Source of the DNA: Magallana angulata
Taxonomy: Eukaryota; Mollusca; Bivalvia; Ostreida; Ostreidae
DNA: 64,000 nt
Assembly: GCF_025612915.1 (NCBI RefSeq)
Contig: NC_069111.1
Span: forward strand, 31,807,801-31,871,800
Direction of reading: 5' to 3'
Position 1 is the first letter of the stretch. Each line of letters opens with the position of its first letter. Shown piece by piece: positions 11,336-25,931 of this stretch. A program made the translations under genes and the position numbers. The notes under the pieces were generated by a model. That model was not told the origin of the DNA. It did no database searches and saw only the letters and a list, made by a program, of their open reading frames with translations.

Positions 11336-14230
11336 CCATACTCCATTCTTAGGTCGTTCACTTCTAGCTCCAGATTGATTTATATGACAGAGAAGGTCAA
11401 CTCTGGTAAGAAAACTAAAGAAAAACGTCTGTAGAGAAAAACACGTGTCTCTTCAAACGTTTGAAAAGCGAAACATCCGTCACATTAAAGGAATAAAGAA
11501 CTTCCTGTTTCCTTGTTGTTTTTTTAATATGATAAATGACATAATTATATATTTACTGAAACATGACCTAAATTTACATTAAAAAGTACATTGGATTGTT
11601 TTTAATTTGTTAATAATTGGAAACATAATAATACAGTCTTTTTTGCAATTGTTTAATTATATTTAAAATAAAAACTTTATGAAATGGTTAAAAATAAATC
11701 ATAATTCATTAGATTTTATACAAATCTTATCCGTTGTATTAAACTTTAAAACATAAGTTAACATTCAGATGCACTTTTTTAATTTAAGACTTGTCTTTCA
11801 ATTTTACTGTAAATTTTAGTTAAATTTAATATATCAGTTTGTCGAATATTACTCATTGCAGCTCTCTCTCTCTTCCCCCTCTCTCCATTTATCAGTTTGT
11901 TGTTAGCCATGTGGTACGGGGCTCTTTGATAAGAGCATACCTACAATTCATAGTCCCAATTATTCGAGAATGCAGGTGTTGAAAGTACTGTTAATTTATA
12001 GACATTTTATTTTCTTTGATTATTTTTTAAGCAATAACATTATCCAGATCTGATTGTTATCTCGCAATACTTAAACGGATAAATTTTAAAAAATATAAAC
12101 GATAAAAATATTTCCACTATCCAAAATTAACTTATTTATTCTATATCCACTTTATAGATACTGTATAGATCACAATTTTTGTGCATTACCACAAGCAAAG
12201 AAATGCTTACAAGAATTTTGATTGACGCCTGTCACAAAGAAGCCTTGCGGGAATGGAGTATTTCTTTCATATTTTTTACAAGATATATATACATCTATAT
12301 ACCTTTACCTCATAATGTGTACAACAGCGTCGGTGGTGTAATGGTCAGCATGGTTGCCTTCCAAGCAGTCGATCCGGGTTCAATTCCCGGCCGACGCATT
12401 TTTTGGCAAAGATTTCCATATGAATTGGTGATTTTTTTAGTGCTATTTACTAATAATGGGATGTGCAAGGTGTATTATTACAATTTTACATTAATCTCAA
12501 ATAGGATAAAAAATAATGCTTTGGTTTTCAGGCCAATTATTTTAAAATATACTGAAGCAGACAAGTGTGTATTAATGCAAAAATTGTAAAAGGGAATATT
12601 TTTACATAAAATTGAAAATTGAACGATTCCCCCCGTTCAACATGGCAATAAAATCAATTAAAGCGGCAGCATTTGACCTTATGCAGCGACGACTAAGAAC
12701 CTTTACATTTATATTGTTTGGCCTGTGCAATGGTCATCTGTAGCCAAAATATGCGTCAACCAGGAGATTTACCTGTATATAAGGGCCCGAATAACCTGTA
12801 GACTGTCCCAGGATATTTATACAAAACATTTGATCAATTTTTAATAAAAATACACATACTTGTGAAAGAAGTGTAATTGAAATAGATGAAATGGAAGATA
12901 ATTATCTTCATTGATATATTATCGTTTTTCAATCAAAAAAATTGATAGGAACAGATTTCTTACGGAGATTTATAATGGAAATGTTGACATCTTTTCTTCT
13001 TTTGGAAGTCACTCAGAATACCTTGGACACTTTTTAACGTCATCATCCGGGTTCTTTCATCTTGCATGCAATGCACAATCCGTGTTCTGAAACCTGACAA
13101 GTTAGAGGGGAAATTTTAAAGTAGAAATCTTGGGATCTCTTAGGTATTTATAAATATCGAACAATTTAAGAAAAATCTTAGCACAGAGTATACTTTGCAA
13201 TACTCAGTGGAGAAGGCAATGAATTGATAAAAGGTTGACTATCACCTATCATGTTATTAGTTTGTCATTGTTGCTTAAAATTTAGTATCGAGTAAGGTTT
13301 ACATTATAACAACTTAGGAAAACCATAAATTCAAGATTGCCACACATGGTATATTAGTAAACAAATTTCTTTTTCATAAAGCTGAGATCTATACAGGGTA
13401 AGGAAAACACAACTTTTACAAGATTCAAAACTGCCAGTTAATTAACAAAAAGTGATGGTCGTGAGACCTGTACTCTATGCGTACTTAGAAAAAAAGTGGA
13501 AAATGTACTAAATATTTCGCTTTTACATAAATGCTCCATCAACAATAATTATTTATATGAAAATATCATGGCGTCCGTGATTGTATGTAGGTAACCTGTA
13601 CTCGGACACCACGTTGTAAATTATTTCAATATGTATGAGTATTGGCTACATCGGTATACAGTAACTTTCGTCAATCAAACACCGCAGCACCGATCGTGTC
13701 AACTCAAGGAAATGTGTCTCTTTTATAGTGTTTCATCACTAAAAAAATCCTATCACATTACTTCAGTGAACTATTGAAAATATCAAATTAAATGAAAGTG
13801 AGCTGCCAATATTTTTATTGTGAAATTGTTGCCTTGCTCTTCAATTACATGTACAAAAAGGATAAGGGTTTTTGAACGTCTGGTAGTCATATTTTTAAGG
13901 GAAAATCAAAGGTCCTGATTGGAGCAAACTGCATAATATTTAGTATTGTCGTTTTGCCAACAAATACTTTTGCAATCCAATTCTTACTAGTGTTTTTTTT
14001 TTTTTTTTTTTTTTTTTTATAAAATCTGATGATTTGTTTTTCATCGTTGGACTTTCTTAATACATTTTTATGTAAGCCTTTCTTTTTATATGCTTTTATA
14101 CAAGTAATACTTGTAGATTTGAAAACAATCCAATAAGTGTATGTGTCTGTTCGTAAATATTATTATAGTCATGTATGAATTACAATAATAAACTCTCCTA
14201 CGCAACCCTAATTATTTTCATTAGGTATGC
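11336..14230 (+). repeat. tRNA-Gly repeat unit 2
   Basis: Second diverged direct copy, about 2.9 kb, holding the tRNA-Gly at 12327. It contains no MITE insertions, so it shows the ancestral unit length. The divergence from units 1 and 3 is large while the tRNA itself is unchanged. Confidence 0.7.
12327..12398 (+). tRNA. tRNA-Gly(UCC)
   Basis: Seventy-two nt, identical to the 9266 copy, with T6 directly downstream. The upstream leader with CCACAAGCAAAGAAATGCTT and GCCTGTCACAAAG is conserved between copies at the same distance and may carry upstream Pol III promoter elements. Confidence 0.95.
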
Positions 14231-15470
14231 CATACTCCATTCTTAGGTAGTTCAATTCTAGCTCCAGACTGATTTATGTGACAGAGAAGGTCATCTATGG
14301 AAAAAAGGAAAAGAAAAGGTAGAGTAAAACGTCTGAAGAGAGAAACATTAACCCTGTGTCTACTCCGAACGTTTGAAGAGGGAAACATCCGTCACATTAA
14401 AAGAATAAAGGACTTCCTGTTTCATGTATGATAAATTACATTTATTTACTGAAACATTACCTATATATCAAGAATGTTTTAAACTTGTTAAGATCTGGAA
14501 ACATAAATATATCGCTCTTTTCATTTAATTAAAATCAGAATTAAAAAATCAGATGGATTAAAATGCATTTTAATTTATTTTGGATTTTATTTTACTTCTC
14601 TTATGTATTAAACTTTAAAACATAAGTTAACATTGAGATACACGTCTTTGATTTGAAATGTGCTTTTCAACACGTGTCTTTCAATTTTACTATTAATTTC
14701 GTTTTATCAGTTGTCGAGTTATTCTTTTTGCAGTCTTCCTCCCCCTCTCTCTCCAATTATCAGTTTGTAGTTAGCCATGTGGTGCGGGGTCTTTGATAAG
14801 AGCCGATACCTGCGTTTAAAAGTTCCAATTATTCGATAGTGTATGCGTTGAAATACTGTCAATTTACAGACATTATATTTTCTTTGATTATTTTCTGGCA
14901 ATAGCATTATCCGGGTCTGATTGTTATCTCGCAATACATAAACGTGTATATTTTGCATAAAAGACAAAATAGGAAACAACCCCCCCCCCCCCCAAAAAAA
15001 AGAAAACCCCACAAAAAACCCCCAAAAAACCAAAACAGAACAATAAAAAGGATATTTTTAGAATAGATATTAATGTTGAAATTTTTCCACTTTCAAAAAT
15101 GAACCTATGTTATAATATACATCTATCCACTTATAGATACTCTATAGATCATTTTAGTGCATTATCACAAGCAAAGGAAATGCTTGTAAGATTTCTGATT
15201 GATGCCTGTCATAAAAGAGCCTTGGGGGAAGTATCTCTTCGCAAAATATATATATATACATCTAAATACCTTTACCAACATTAGTGTACAACAGCGTCGG
15301 TGGTGTAATGGTCAGCATGGTTGCCTTCCAAGCAGTCGAACCGGGTTCAATTCCCGGCCGACGCATTTTTGGCAAAGATTTGCATGCGTATTGGTGAATT
15401 TTTTTAGTGTCTATTTACACTATGTACTATGTATGTTTATGGTAAACTAGCAATGTTTTGCTTAATTATC
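14231..15470 (+). repeat. tRNA-Gly repeat unit 3 (truncated)
   Basis: Starts with the same ATGCCATACTCCATTC landmark and holds the tRNA-Gly at 15294. Homology ends where a TTAA element begins at 15481. Confidence 0.65.
15294..15365 (+). tRNA. tRNA-Gly(UCC), one-base variant
   Basis: Same cloverleaf as the other three copies except GTCGAACCGGG instead of GTCGATCCGGG, a change just before the T stem that breaks no pair. T5 follows the 3' end. Likely functional. Confidence 0.93.
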
Positions 15471-15480
15471 AATCTTTTAA

Positions 15481-16024
15481 AGGGACATGATCACGATTTT
15501 GGTCAAATTCCATTTTTCTGTTTGTATTATTCACAATAATTTAGAAATGAATTTCTAATGATCAAATGAAATTTGAGAGTCAGTCGTAGAGCGTCTTTGC
15601 TAGCCAAGGGTTTACGAAAGGAGAGGAGCAGATCGTAAACCATTGGCTAGCGAAGATGGTCGTAGTTATAAGCGAGAGACATGGCTCACAAATCTTTGTC
15701 ATGTAAACAAGGCTCGTGCCCTGTTTTTGTTTACATGGGTTCAATATGCATGTAAAAAATCTTTTCAAGCTGATTTCTCCATCGATAGTTCCTAACGTTC
15801 AACACATTCATTTTGGGTCTAAAACTGGAATTTTCACTTCAACATTCAAAATGTAAACAAAAGCTTTGTTTACATAGCAAAGAATTGTAAGCTCAATAAC
15901 TCGCTTATAACTCAACGAATGACACTCAAATTTTGTTTGTCTGTTAAAAATTCCTTACTGAAGCATTGTAAACATTAAAACCGGAAAGCTATTTTTTTTT
16001 TACCAAAATTGTGATCATGCCCCT
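15481..16024. mobile_element. TTAA-flanked MITE, AGGGACATGATCAC family
   Basis: TIRs AGGGACATGATCACGATTTT and its right counterpart AAATTGTGATCATGCCCCT, between TTAA at 15477-15480 and 16025-16028. The interior contains TTGTTTACATAGCAAAG and TTATAACTCAACGAATG. Related copies lie at 38916-39411, as a fragment at 4983-5130, and as a half copy near 36009-36190. A small foldback element has inserted at 15592. Confidence 0.8.
15592..15658. mobile_element. 67-bp foldback element nested in a TTAA MITE
   Basis: A hairpin of CGTCTTTGCTAGCCAAGGG against TTGGCTAGCGAAGATG. The flanks are GTCGTAGAG and GTCGTAGTT, a 7 of 9 match. It interrupts the interior word of the surrounding TTAA element. It belongs to the same terminal family as the elements at 24857, 26045 and 35549. 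Confidence 0.7.
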
Positions 16025-16871
16025 TTAAAGTGTATCGACACATCAAAAGATCACTTGTTTTATCAATGAAGTATCTTGTTTGAATTTTGTTTCCTTCTGG
16101 AAAAATTGTTTTGGCCTCAAGCACGATATTGTAGAGCTTAACGTCTGGTCCCAATAAACGCATAATACAATTATCTTTTAATACATGTCATAAACGGTCA
16201 AATTTTTTATTTGTAGGATTCTTTTAATGAAAACCGAACGAGCTAAGTGTTCCCTGAAATTATGAATAAAATCAATTAAATTGTCACTCCATCATACAAT
16301 CATATTTCTAAAACGAAAACAACCTTACAAAATTTAAAAAAGTGCAAATTCTTAAAATCGAGCAGATCAAGATTGTGTGCGAGTTTTGTTTCTTTTTGGA
16401 TTCTGACCATATAGGCTAATAAAAGAATGCATTATAACGATTTACATTTGTATAGTTTTATTTTTAAATTAAAAAATTTTACTAGACATTATTAGTACTT
16501 TGGACTCTGGCTTAAACTTGCAAATGTGATTGATATAGGATTAAATAGAAACACTGCATTTAATGTACAGGAGTAATGACATACGTAGTTACTACCTGAA
16601 TCAATTTAAACAAACATTCATGAACACATACCCTCTATTTATTGTTTACATGATATAAATTCTCTATCAATCATAAGAATTTGACATTTATATTCATTTA
16701 ACAATATTTGAATCAGATGTTGCTTTCTTCTACAATCAGGTGCACCTTTACATCACAACAATAACGAAAGTAAACAATCATATAAATTTACAGTAATATG
16801 TTAATATAAATGTTTCAAATGAAGAATATTTTGATTTACATGATCTTAAATAATTGACCTTCATAGTAGTC

Positions 16872-17150
16872 CTTCTTACTTACTTACTTTCTGAGTCTTC
16901 TTTGTTGTTGGTCAACGCATAAGGCTGTCACCAGAGACCTCATTGCTGGTGTGTCCAGTTGTTGTCCTTCATTTCTTTCTCTGCTGATCTGCTTTAGGTC
17001 CCTTTTAGTCTTCCTTTCTTTCTCTTTCCAGTTGGTGTTCACCTCTTTGCTACCCTTGGGATGTGGGTTGGGTGCATTCTACAGACGTATCCTATCAACC
17101 GCACCCTTTCTCTTACCTATTACCTGGGATAGAGGGATAGTGTTAGTTCT
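16872..17150 (-). mobile_element. decayed 3' end of a LINE
   Basis: On the minus strand the translation contains WKEKERKTKRDLKQI and then SLVTALCVDQQQRR. This resembles the C-terminal tail common to CR1/RTE-type reverse transcriptases. A short (TAAG)n tail follows at 16879-16890. No reverse transcriptase core remains. The family call rests on this tail only. Confidence 0.45.
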
Positions 17151-17159
17151 TATATAATA

Positions 17160-19033
17160 TATGACTGATTGATGTTAACAAAAATTATAAAATCTGGCAA
17201 CACATAACAGATTTAGAATTCTTTCAGTCCGTAAATCTTGATCGAGTAAAGTACAGCTACCGTACTCAATGTATTTATGTTACTTACCTCACTGGAATGA
17301 ACTTTTAATTGTGCTAAAGCATTCAAAATATTCAACCCACATTTCATACAACAGTTTAATATCTTACCACAACACTTGGTCCATATGCAGACACGTGATA
17401 TTGGTATGAATGTTATAATTGTAAAGTTTTCAAATCGAAAAGAAATAGATAATAAATCAATTATACTTATATGTTCATCCGAGTAGTTTGTGATATAGTT
17501 TGGCTACACTTTTAAAATATAATTATGCCTCAAAGTATAGCTATTGTTTTATAAAGTACAGATTCTGTTTGGAAAAGCACGTGACCGGATTTTGGTCTCG
17601 TTTCACATTATCAGAAGGATTTATGCAAGTTTCTACTGGCAAACTGCCTGAATCAAACTTTTCATATTATCCAATGCCGATATTAGAGATCACGTGTAAA
17701 TCATTTGGAAACATATTTTTCAAACTTAAGTTTGAAAGGTAAATCATATATTTTTGACAGAATTCCAACAAATGCAATTTTTATGTATAAGGACCTATTT
17801 GTGTTATTATTCAATATTTTCTGACCGGTACGCACGGTTGATTAGAATAAAAAGTATTGTATAGTTTAACAATAAAATTACTCACATCAATCAATATTTT
17901 AAAATGTGTATACATATATTAACAACAAGCAATAGTGCAAGCATACAAACCGCAAAGACGTGCTCAGAAGCTGAGTAAACAATTGTTATTGTATGCTCAT
18001 GCTCTCTTTAATAGTTTCTTTATTTTCGCGGTAAAGAGTGCGTGGATAAAATACCTGGGCCTTATTTACAAATTAAAGTGCATAATTTCAATAACAAACC
18101 CAATACGATTAAATCGTCTTTCCCCATTATTGTGGTATTTTCTGCAAAGACGAAAAATATCTGTATCAACAAAACTAGAGTGCAAAATTTTAAACTTTGG
18201 CGTACGTGGTCGAAGTTTTTACTAGTACATGTATACAATTTTCAGATAAATGCATTTTATTTATTATTATATTCACGAGTATCTCTTTAATTTGAAATGG
18301 TTTTATTGTCTCGGCAAACTAACCTCGCCAGTTCATTTATGTTCGGTTGCATTTGATTTCTATACTCTATCAAGCAGTGTAACTTGCTTTAACTGTAATG
18401 CATGTATAACGTTATGCATTTGAATTACGCTGTAACTTTATTTAATAATATAAACATTAAAAATAGTAATCTGACTCAAACAATTTATGTCACAAAATTC
18501 ATTTACAATTGCTTGAATAACCGGAAACATAATGTAAAATTCATCACGACGGTTTATGACATGGTACCTAAATAATCATTCATAAATATCATAGTAAGTG
18601 TATCAAAGTGTGTTAAGGTTCACATCGGACTGCTATTGGTCAAAATCTACCACACTTCCATGTATGACTATCGTTACTGTATGACAATCAGGACTGCCCA
18701 GTAGAAAAATGGTTATACCTGGGCGATTACCTGTATTCTCCATCCAGGTGGAAAGAATCTCCATTGGCGTGAACCAGATATTAGGATTTGTTCATTACTA
18801 TTAATTAATTAATTGCGGCGCTTCTCAGAACATGTTTATGTTAATAAATACAACAAGGAAAGTGGTAAGTTGGTCTGAACAATGTCGACTTGTCTTTGTC
18901 ATAAACATAAGAGGTCCCCAAGAGGATATCTGCCCTAAACAGGCGCCTATCATTCGATAGTTTGATAATTAAGATCGCAATTAACCTCTAGGTCATTCTT
19001 TATGCCATTATGACGATACAGCAGGTAAATTGA
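17160..19033. other. gene-free DNA
   Basis: I see no exon, RNA gene or clear repeat. The ORFs are short, AT-rich and lack domain features. The last 250 bases may hold upstream control sequence for the hydroxylase-like gene. Confidence 0.5.
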
Positions 19034-19040
19034 TATAAAA
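19034..19040 (+). promoter_or_regulatory. TATA box of the hydroxylase-like gene
   Basis: TATAAAA lies 62 bases before the ATG at 19102, leaving room for a start site near 19065 and a short leader. Confidence 0.6.
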
Positions 19041-19101
19041 AGGACCCAAGCATGCTTCAGAACATCACTTCTCAAGTATAACCTTATCAACAACAGCAAT
19101 A

Positions 19102-20824
19102 ATGCCAGAGGAACCGGCTTCCGTAACAAAAGTTATCAGCTCTACTTTGAAAAAACTTCGGTACGGAGGAAAGAGTAAATCCCGGAAAGAATTGGAAAGT
19201 GGTAAAATGGAACCCGGAAAAGTCATCCAGAGACAGGAGATTGAGCTGCAGAGATGCTGGGAGGGAAAGCTGGTCTTCCTTCTTCACAACGTCTTCACCA
19301 AGAAGGCAAGCCTTGATTTCGCGCATAATAGCAACAGTCATCCCACAAAACCATTTCATACGTCTGTGTGAAAGAACGGTTTTCGTGTGTGTGATATTGT
19401 GCTTTAGTTTATATCTTAAACCAATGATTCTTTCATTCTTTGAACTCAAAATGATAGTTTGAATGATATGTTAAGAAATAATATAACCTAATTCTTATAT
19501 CTATTTGTAGGAATGCTTGCAGTTGATCAAGGAATCTGAAATGAGAGGTTTCAGTCCTGCTATGATCCATACTGCTGATGGAAAGTAAGTATGACATCTT
19601 TCCTGGAAAATGTGTTTCTAGAATGTGGATAAGTACATAGACAGTGTACACTGTGTGCCTGAAATAATGTTTAATCCAATAACTATGATTATATGTCTAT
19701 ACATGATAAAGATTTTAGTCAACTAAGTTGAGCTCTGAATAAGTTATGAATGATAATTTTGCAGAGAAATTACAAAGACTGACACAAGAAACAATTACCA
19801 CAACTTCCTGGATTCTGTGGAGGAAATGGAGAAAATACAGAAGAGATTGAGACCATACATTCCAGAACTTTGGCGAAATCACAAAATAGTAGGACTGAAC
19901 GAAAGGTAACAAAACAGAAAAGTATTCTTCTGCACGTATATATTTTGAACCAAATTAAAATCTTGCTAATCTGATGAATGTCGTTTGGAACTTTTAAATG
20001 TATTATTTGAATATCATGCATTTCGGTATGAAATATAAGAAAACTTTGAAATACTAGTATACAGTAGATAAACGTATGTTATAGAAGTAAATTTTTCATT
20101 TAGACTTCGTGTTCAGCGCTACGACTCAGGAGAGTACTTCAAGCCTCACTTCGATGCCGGATTTCGCAGAGAAAATGGCGAGAAAAGTTTCCTAAGTGTG
20201 CAGATTTTTCTAAACGATGTAAGGAAACGTTGATGCTGTTTTTTAATGTTAATTTATCATTGACTATATGTCTGTGCCAAAAACTAATCATAAAGTATTA
20301 CTGTACACGGTAATTCTTATCTGTAACAATGTTCTAATTTGTTTGCAGGACTTTCTAGGAGGCGACACAACGTTTTTAGACCTTGAAGAATCCGAGAGAA
20401 TTGAAGTGGAACCCAGAACAGGTGAGCATTTTTTTTTTACTAAATATAGATTATCTTGTACAAATATTGAAACGTATGTATAAACTGAAAACGAAAAAAA
20501 GTCACAGGAGCACAAGAGTTTTGGGCAAATTATTTTTCGTAAAATCAAAATATTTATTTTATTCAACAATTAACAGACATTTACTTGATTTTTACGATGT
20601 CAACTTTCCAAAGAATTATACATTAAACGTTTCGAAATTTCTTCGATATAGGTTCAGTTCTAATCTACCAACACGACATCTTACATGAAGATTCGGCCGT
20701 CCTTTCCGGAAGGAAGTACGCACTCCGTACCGACGTCATGTACTCCGCAGAAAAGGTGGAGGACGAAAAAGAGCTCAGGCGACTGAGGAAAAACGACAAG
20801 GGAAAATTCGGGATGTTTATGTGA
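19102..20824 (+). CDS. 2-oxoglutarate/Fe(II) dioxygenase, prolyl 4-hydroxylase-like
   Basis: Six exons join in frame to 259 residues: 19102-19305, 19511-19584, 19765-19905, 20104-20218, 20349-20421 and 20652-20824. Intron 1 begins with a GC donor (AAG|GCAAGC); the others are GT-AG. The double-stranded beta-helix core is clear. The facial triad is H155-F-D157 (KPHFDAGF) with a distal His in HDILHED (H214), and K224 in SGRKYALRTDVMY is the likely 2-oxoglutarate ligand. No signal peptide or membrane segment is seen, so it is probably cytosolic or nuclear rather than an ER collagen hydroxylase. The N-terminal 70 residues are lysine-rich. A polyadenylation signal lies at 21131-21136. Exons 4-6 lie in duplication unit A and recur at 30550-31260. 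The substrate is unknown. Confidence 0.88.
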
Positions 20825-21765
20825 AAAATCGTCACTATACAAGATACTTTTTTCGATAATATTGTGTCCCACTTCTGGTTTCACTTTGCAGCCAGCATCA
20901 CTTCATTGACATGTACCCAAAGCTTTGGCTTCGAGTGCACTTTATCATTAGTAGTCTTATCTATAGTGATTAGGTGTATCTTGTGAACACGCGCTTTTTT
21001 CATGTATGATTTTTTTATTGAGGTCTCTGTGTGATATGTGAGAATTCCCATTATATTTTCTTTTATATATACTAACGTTGTATATTTAATCTTTGTACAA
21101 AGAGAGATATTTATTGAAGTTTACTTCACTAATAAAAGCTGTAATTTGGTACCAGATTTTTTTTTTAATTCCAGTCAATGACAGTCTTAATTCGTCAGTC
21201 TGATAGCAAGCATTGCATTTTCTACATGAAAATGCATCCTTTTAAATCAGGCTTGGTCAGCTGACTAAATACACGTATAGGTATAATACAGTACAAATAC
21301 AATACAAAAAATCTAAACGCGACTACCATACGTGCATGTATATAGTTCTAGATCTTTTTACCATACGTGCATGCATATAGTTCTAGATCTTCACTGTCGA
21401 AGACTGTTGTCAATCTGCTTGCATTTTTTTACTTCCAGGCAACAAATAATGCAAATTGATATAGACAGAATCAATTACTGAGTATGTTTCTGTCTGAATT
21501 AGACTGAGAGCCCAAATTTTGATAATTAGCTTCAAAAGAGAAAATGATAAAACCAAGAAAATCAATCATCAATGCCTATGGAATAGTCATCGTTTTTTAG
21601 ATTTGCAAACAAACCCCTGTCAAGTTTAACATTTTCTCCATTTGATAAAAGTATTAATAAACATTTTTATTTACAAAAATGAAAAAGTGAAAAAAAGTTT
21701 CATTAAAGAAAAAAAATTAACACAAGTTGTTAGAAAATGGTAAAATAATTAAAGAATTAAGTAAA

Positions 21766-23087
<1,322 letters not shown>

Positions 23088-24650
23088 TACCGATTTCCTT
23101 AAGAAACTGTAAAATACAAAAGTACAATAATATCAAGAAAAGCATGTCAAAATCCATATATCAAACAAAATACATTTCATATGATTTGCTGATGATAAAG
23201 AGATATGTTTGTACTAAATGCACATATATATTCAACCCCCTGAACTCCTCAATAAACCTCGTTCCACCCCCTAAACTCTAAAAAATCTAAATTAATAAAG
23301 TCCTTCATAATTCAAAATAAGCATGACTTTTCGCGCCGCAATTACCTTTCGATCAAATTCCATTAATATTGAATGATCGTTCACGCTTTAAAAACTACAC
23401 AAAAACTGATTACGCGCACGTTAATGGCCGAGCCTTCATCGACACAGCGAGTGTATGGCATGCTCAACATACACGGATGTCATTAAACTGCACACTTGTA
23501 TTAGTGTTGTTCACTAGCATACCAATTTTCTCATCTTATATGCTAAAATTCATACTGACCTGAATTCGGCAAATCTTACTTCAAAAACAATAACGGAAGG
23601 CAATAACAATCTTTGTTCCTCTTTCCTCTTCCTCTTAATAGATTAATATGCATCCACTCCGGGGAAAAATCATTAAAAGTAATGGGAATCACGTGATCCA
23701 TTACTAAGTAGATGAGTCGTCTGCTCTACATCCATTAAAGCGTTCCTGGTATAGAAATATCGATCTATACACGGGCACGGCATAGAAGATTGTTGAAACA
23801 TATATTGCCGTAACTTGAATGGAATTGATGAATTTCTTTAAATATCCACTCTATGGGTGTAACATCAAATGAATACAGACAGACTTAAAATTGTACTCAG
23901 ACGTTCAATTATTTCATGATACATGTATCAGTCATTGCAATGGCTGATCCATAGGGGGTTGGTCCGGGGGTTAATTCCCCACCATCCAAAACAAATGCTT
24001 TACAAATCACCGATTTTTAAGGATTACGTACAACATACCGTAATTCATTTCTTATAAACAAAACCCCATCGATATTTTAACGAAGTAAATACTCTCCTAC
24101 TGTATAGCATCCGGTGTTGGTTTTTTTCCCCACTGAATTAACACGTGGAAAATTAAAAGTGAAATAAAGCAATATAGCGAAAAATTAAGACCCATGCACT
24201 AGGTATTTATTTTCTTCTCTACTTCTTAAAGATCGATTGTAGTTCATACACTTTAGAACTGGCAGGCTAGAAATCTACGCGATCGAGTAAAACGTTCGCG
24301 TATGAGTACACACATTCGTTTTACGTTCAAAAACAGCTCTGTCGAATGCACATTTGTATTGCTTAGCTAATTAAATTTCAGCAATAATTTAAGTACCTAT
24401 AATACGTAAGTTTTACTTCGTATGATATCTTCTTTGTACTTTTGTGTTGACTTTGCGTGGATTATTTCTTGATCGATCAAAACTATAACTACATTGAGAC
24501 CCCAAACTCCACGGATTTAAACGAACCGACCCCAGACCTCCAAGTCAGAGTTGTTGGTATATGTACAATAGTAAACTTCATATACCTGGAGAAATCAGCT
24601 ACTCTATTCCTTCTCTGTGAAGGTATGGTCGACAGTATAATTGATATTTA

Positions 24651-25808
24651 AGGTGGTATGTGACATATTTTGACGTATTATTTATTGAAATAAAGAATAA
24701 AGTTAAGTATAATTTTATAAATACAGTGTAGTTTCTTTCCCAGAATTGTTACCTAAAAGCGTAGCACAGTCGGTTAGAGGTTTCACTACGAATTTGAAAG
24801 TCATGAGCTCGAATGGCGCTAGGGATTTTAAGATTTTTACCTTTCCAAACTTTTTTCATCTTCGCTAGCCAAGGGTTTTCGGTCCACTCTGCTCCCCATA
24901 AACCCTTGGCGGATTTCATTACGAAAACTCGGTGATGTGGTGGCGCTATCTAGCGAGCAACTTGAGTTGCGCCCCTTGCATATTTACATTTTAATCGAAA
25001 TAAACAACGGGATATATACACACTACGGCATTAATACAACTTGAAAACATGTTGACTACCGAATATGGGAACATAATTAATGATGCTATTAAATACGAAT
25101 TAAGTTATAACCCAGGGAAAGCACGGAATGTTTTATTCATAGTGTTTTGTAAGGACCTGTACTGGGAGCGAAAAAGTCACCGATTTATATGAAAACTTTC
25201 ATGCCATAAAACCAGGTATCGATGTTGTGAATATTGCAAACCAAAGAAATTAAATAAAACAGAGCTCATTTAACCTTTTTAAAAAGCAATAACCATAAGC
25301 AGGAACGTATATACTAACGGGATAGGCAACTTCTACATTCGCCCTGTTTACTTCCCATGCTATCACGCGAGCCTTGACAAGTTTTTAGAACTTTGTGTAA
25401 TCCCAGTAAAATATATACCTTAGTTTTTTAAAGCGACCTGGTTAGACCATCGTTGGGGAGGCACTGTACTCGAGAACTTGAGCCTCAACATGTTAAAAGC
25501 ACCGAATGTTTTACCAAAGATCACACATGTGTTTTCTTTTAAAGTTTATATTTACACGCACTGCGATTGGATCAGCTACTCGCAGCTGCAGCCAATCATA
25601 AAACGGATCTTGTCACCGAGTTTTCGTAATGAAATCCGCCAAGGGTTTATGGGGAGCAAAGTGGACCGAAAACCCTTGGCTAGCGAAGATGAACTTTTTT
25701 AAAACTTTTTTTTTTAAAATGTGATTTGAGAATTCTAAACCGATGAAAGTATTTTATTTATAATGTACTTTAATCAACATTCATATCGACAGATATTCCA
25801 TACCACCT
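24651..25808. mobile_element. AGGTGGTATG-ended MITE with tRNA-like module, split by a nested element
   Basis: TIRs AGGTGGTATG and CATACCACCT enclose about 314 bp once the nested element at 24857-25691 is set aside. The interior at about 24758-24821 is tRNA-like: paired ends AGCG/CGCT, an A-box-like TAGCACAGTCGGTTAGAG and a B-box-like GAGCTCGAATGGC. The intact unit B copy is at 34999-35312. Confidence 0.7.
24857..25691. mobile_element. 835-bp foldback element with 9-bp target duplication, unit A only
   Basis: TIRs of about 79 bp start CATCTTCGCTAGCCAAGGG. A perfect 9-bp duplication AACTTTTTT flanks it (24848-24856 and 25692-25700). Unit B has the empty site with a single AACTTTTTT at about 35196-35204. 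The size of the duplication fits Mutator-like transposition. No transposase is encoded, so it moved in trans, after the segmental duplication. Confidence 0.88.
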
Positions 25809-25931
25809 ATATAAAATTAAAAAAAATGTATTTTTAATAACTCTTTATGGATAATAAATTAATTAAATGAATCAAAGGCTTATGAAACTATGAAAAGTGT
25901 TTAATGATTTATGTATATGGTTTTTCATAGA

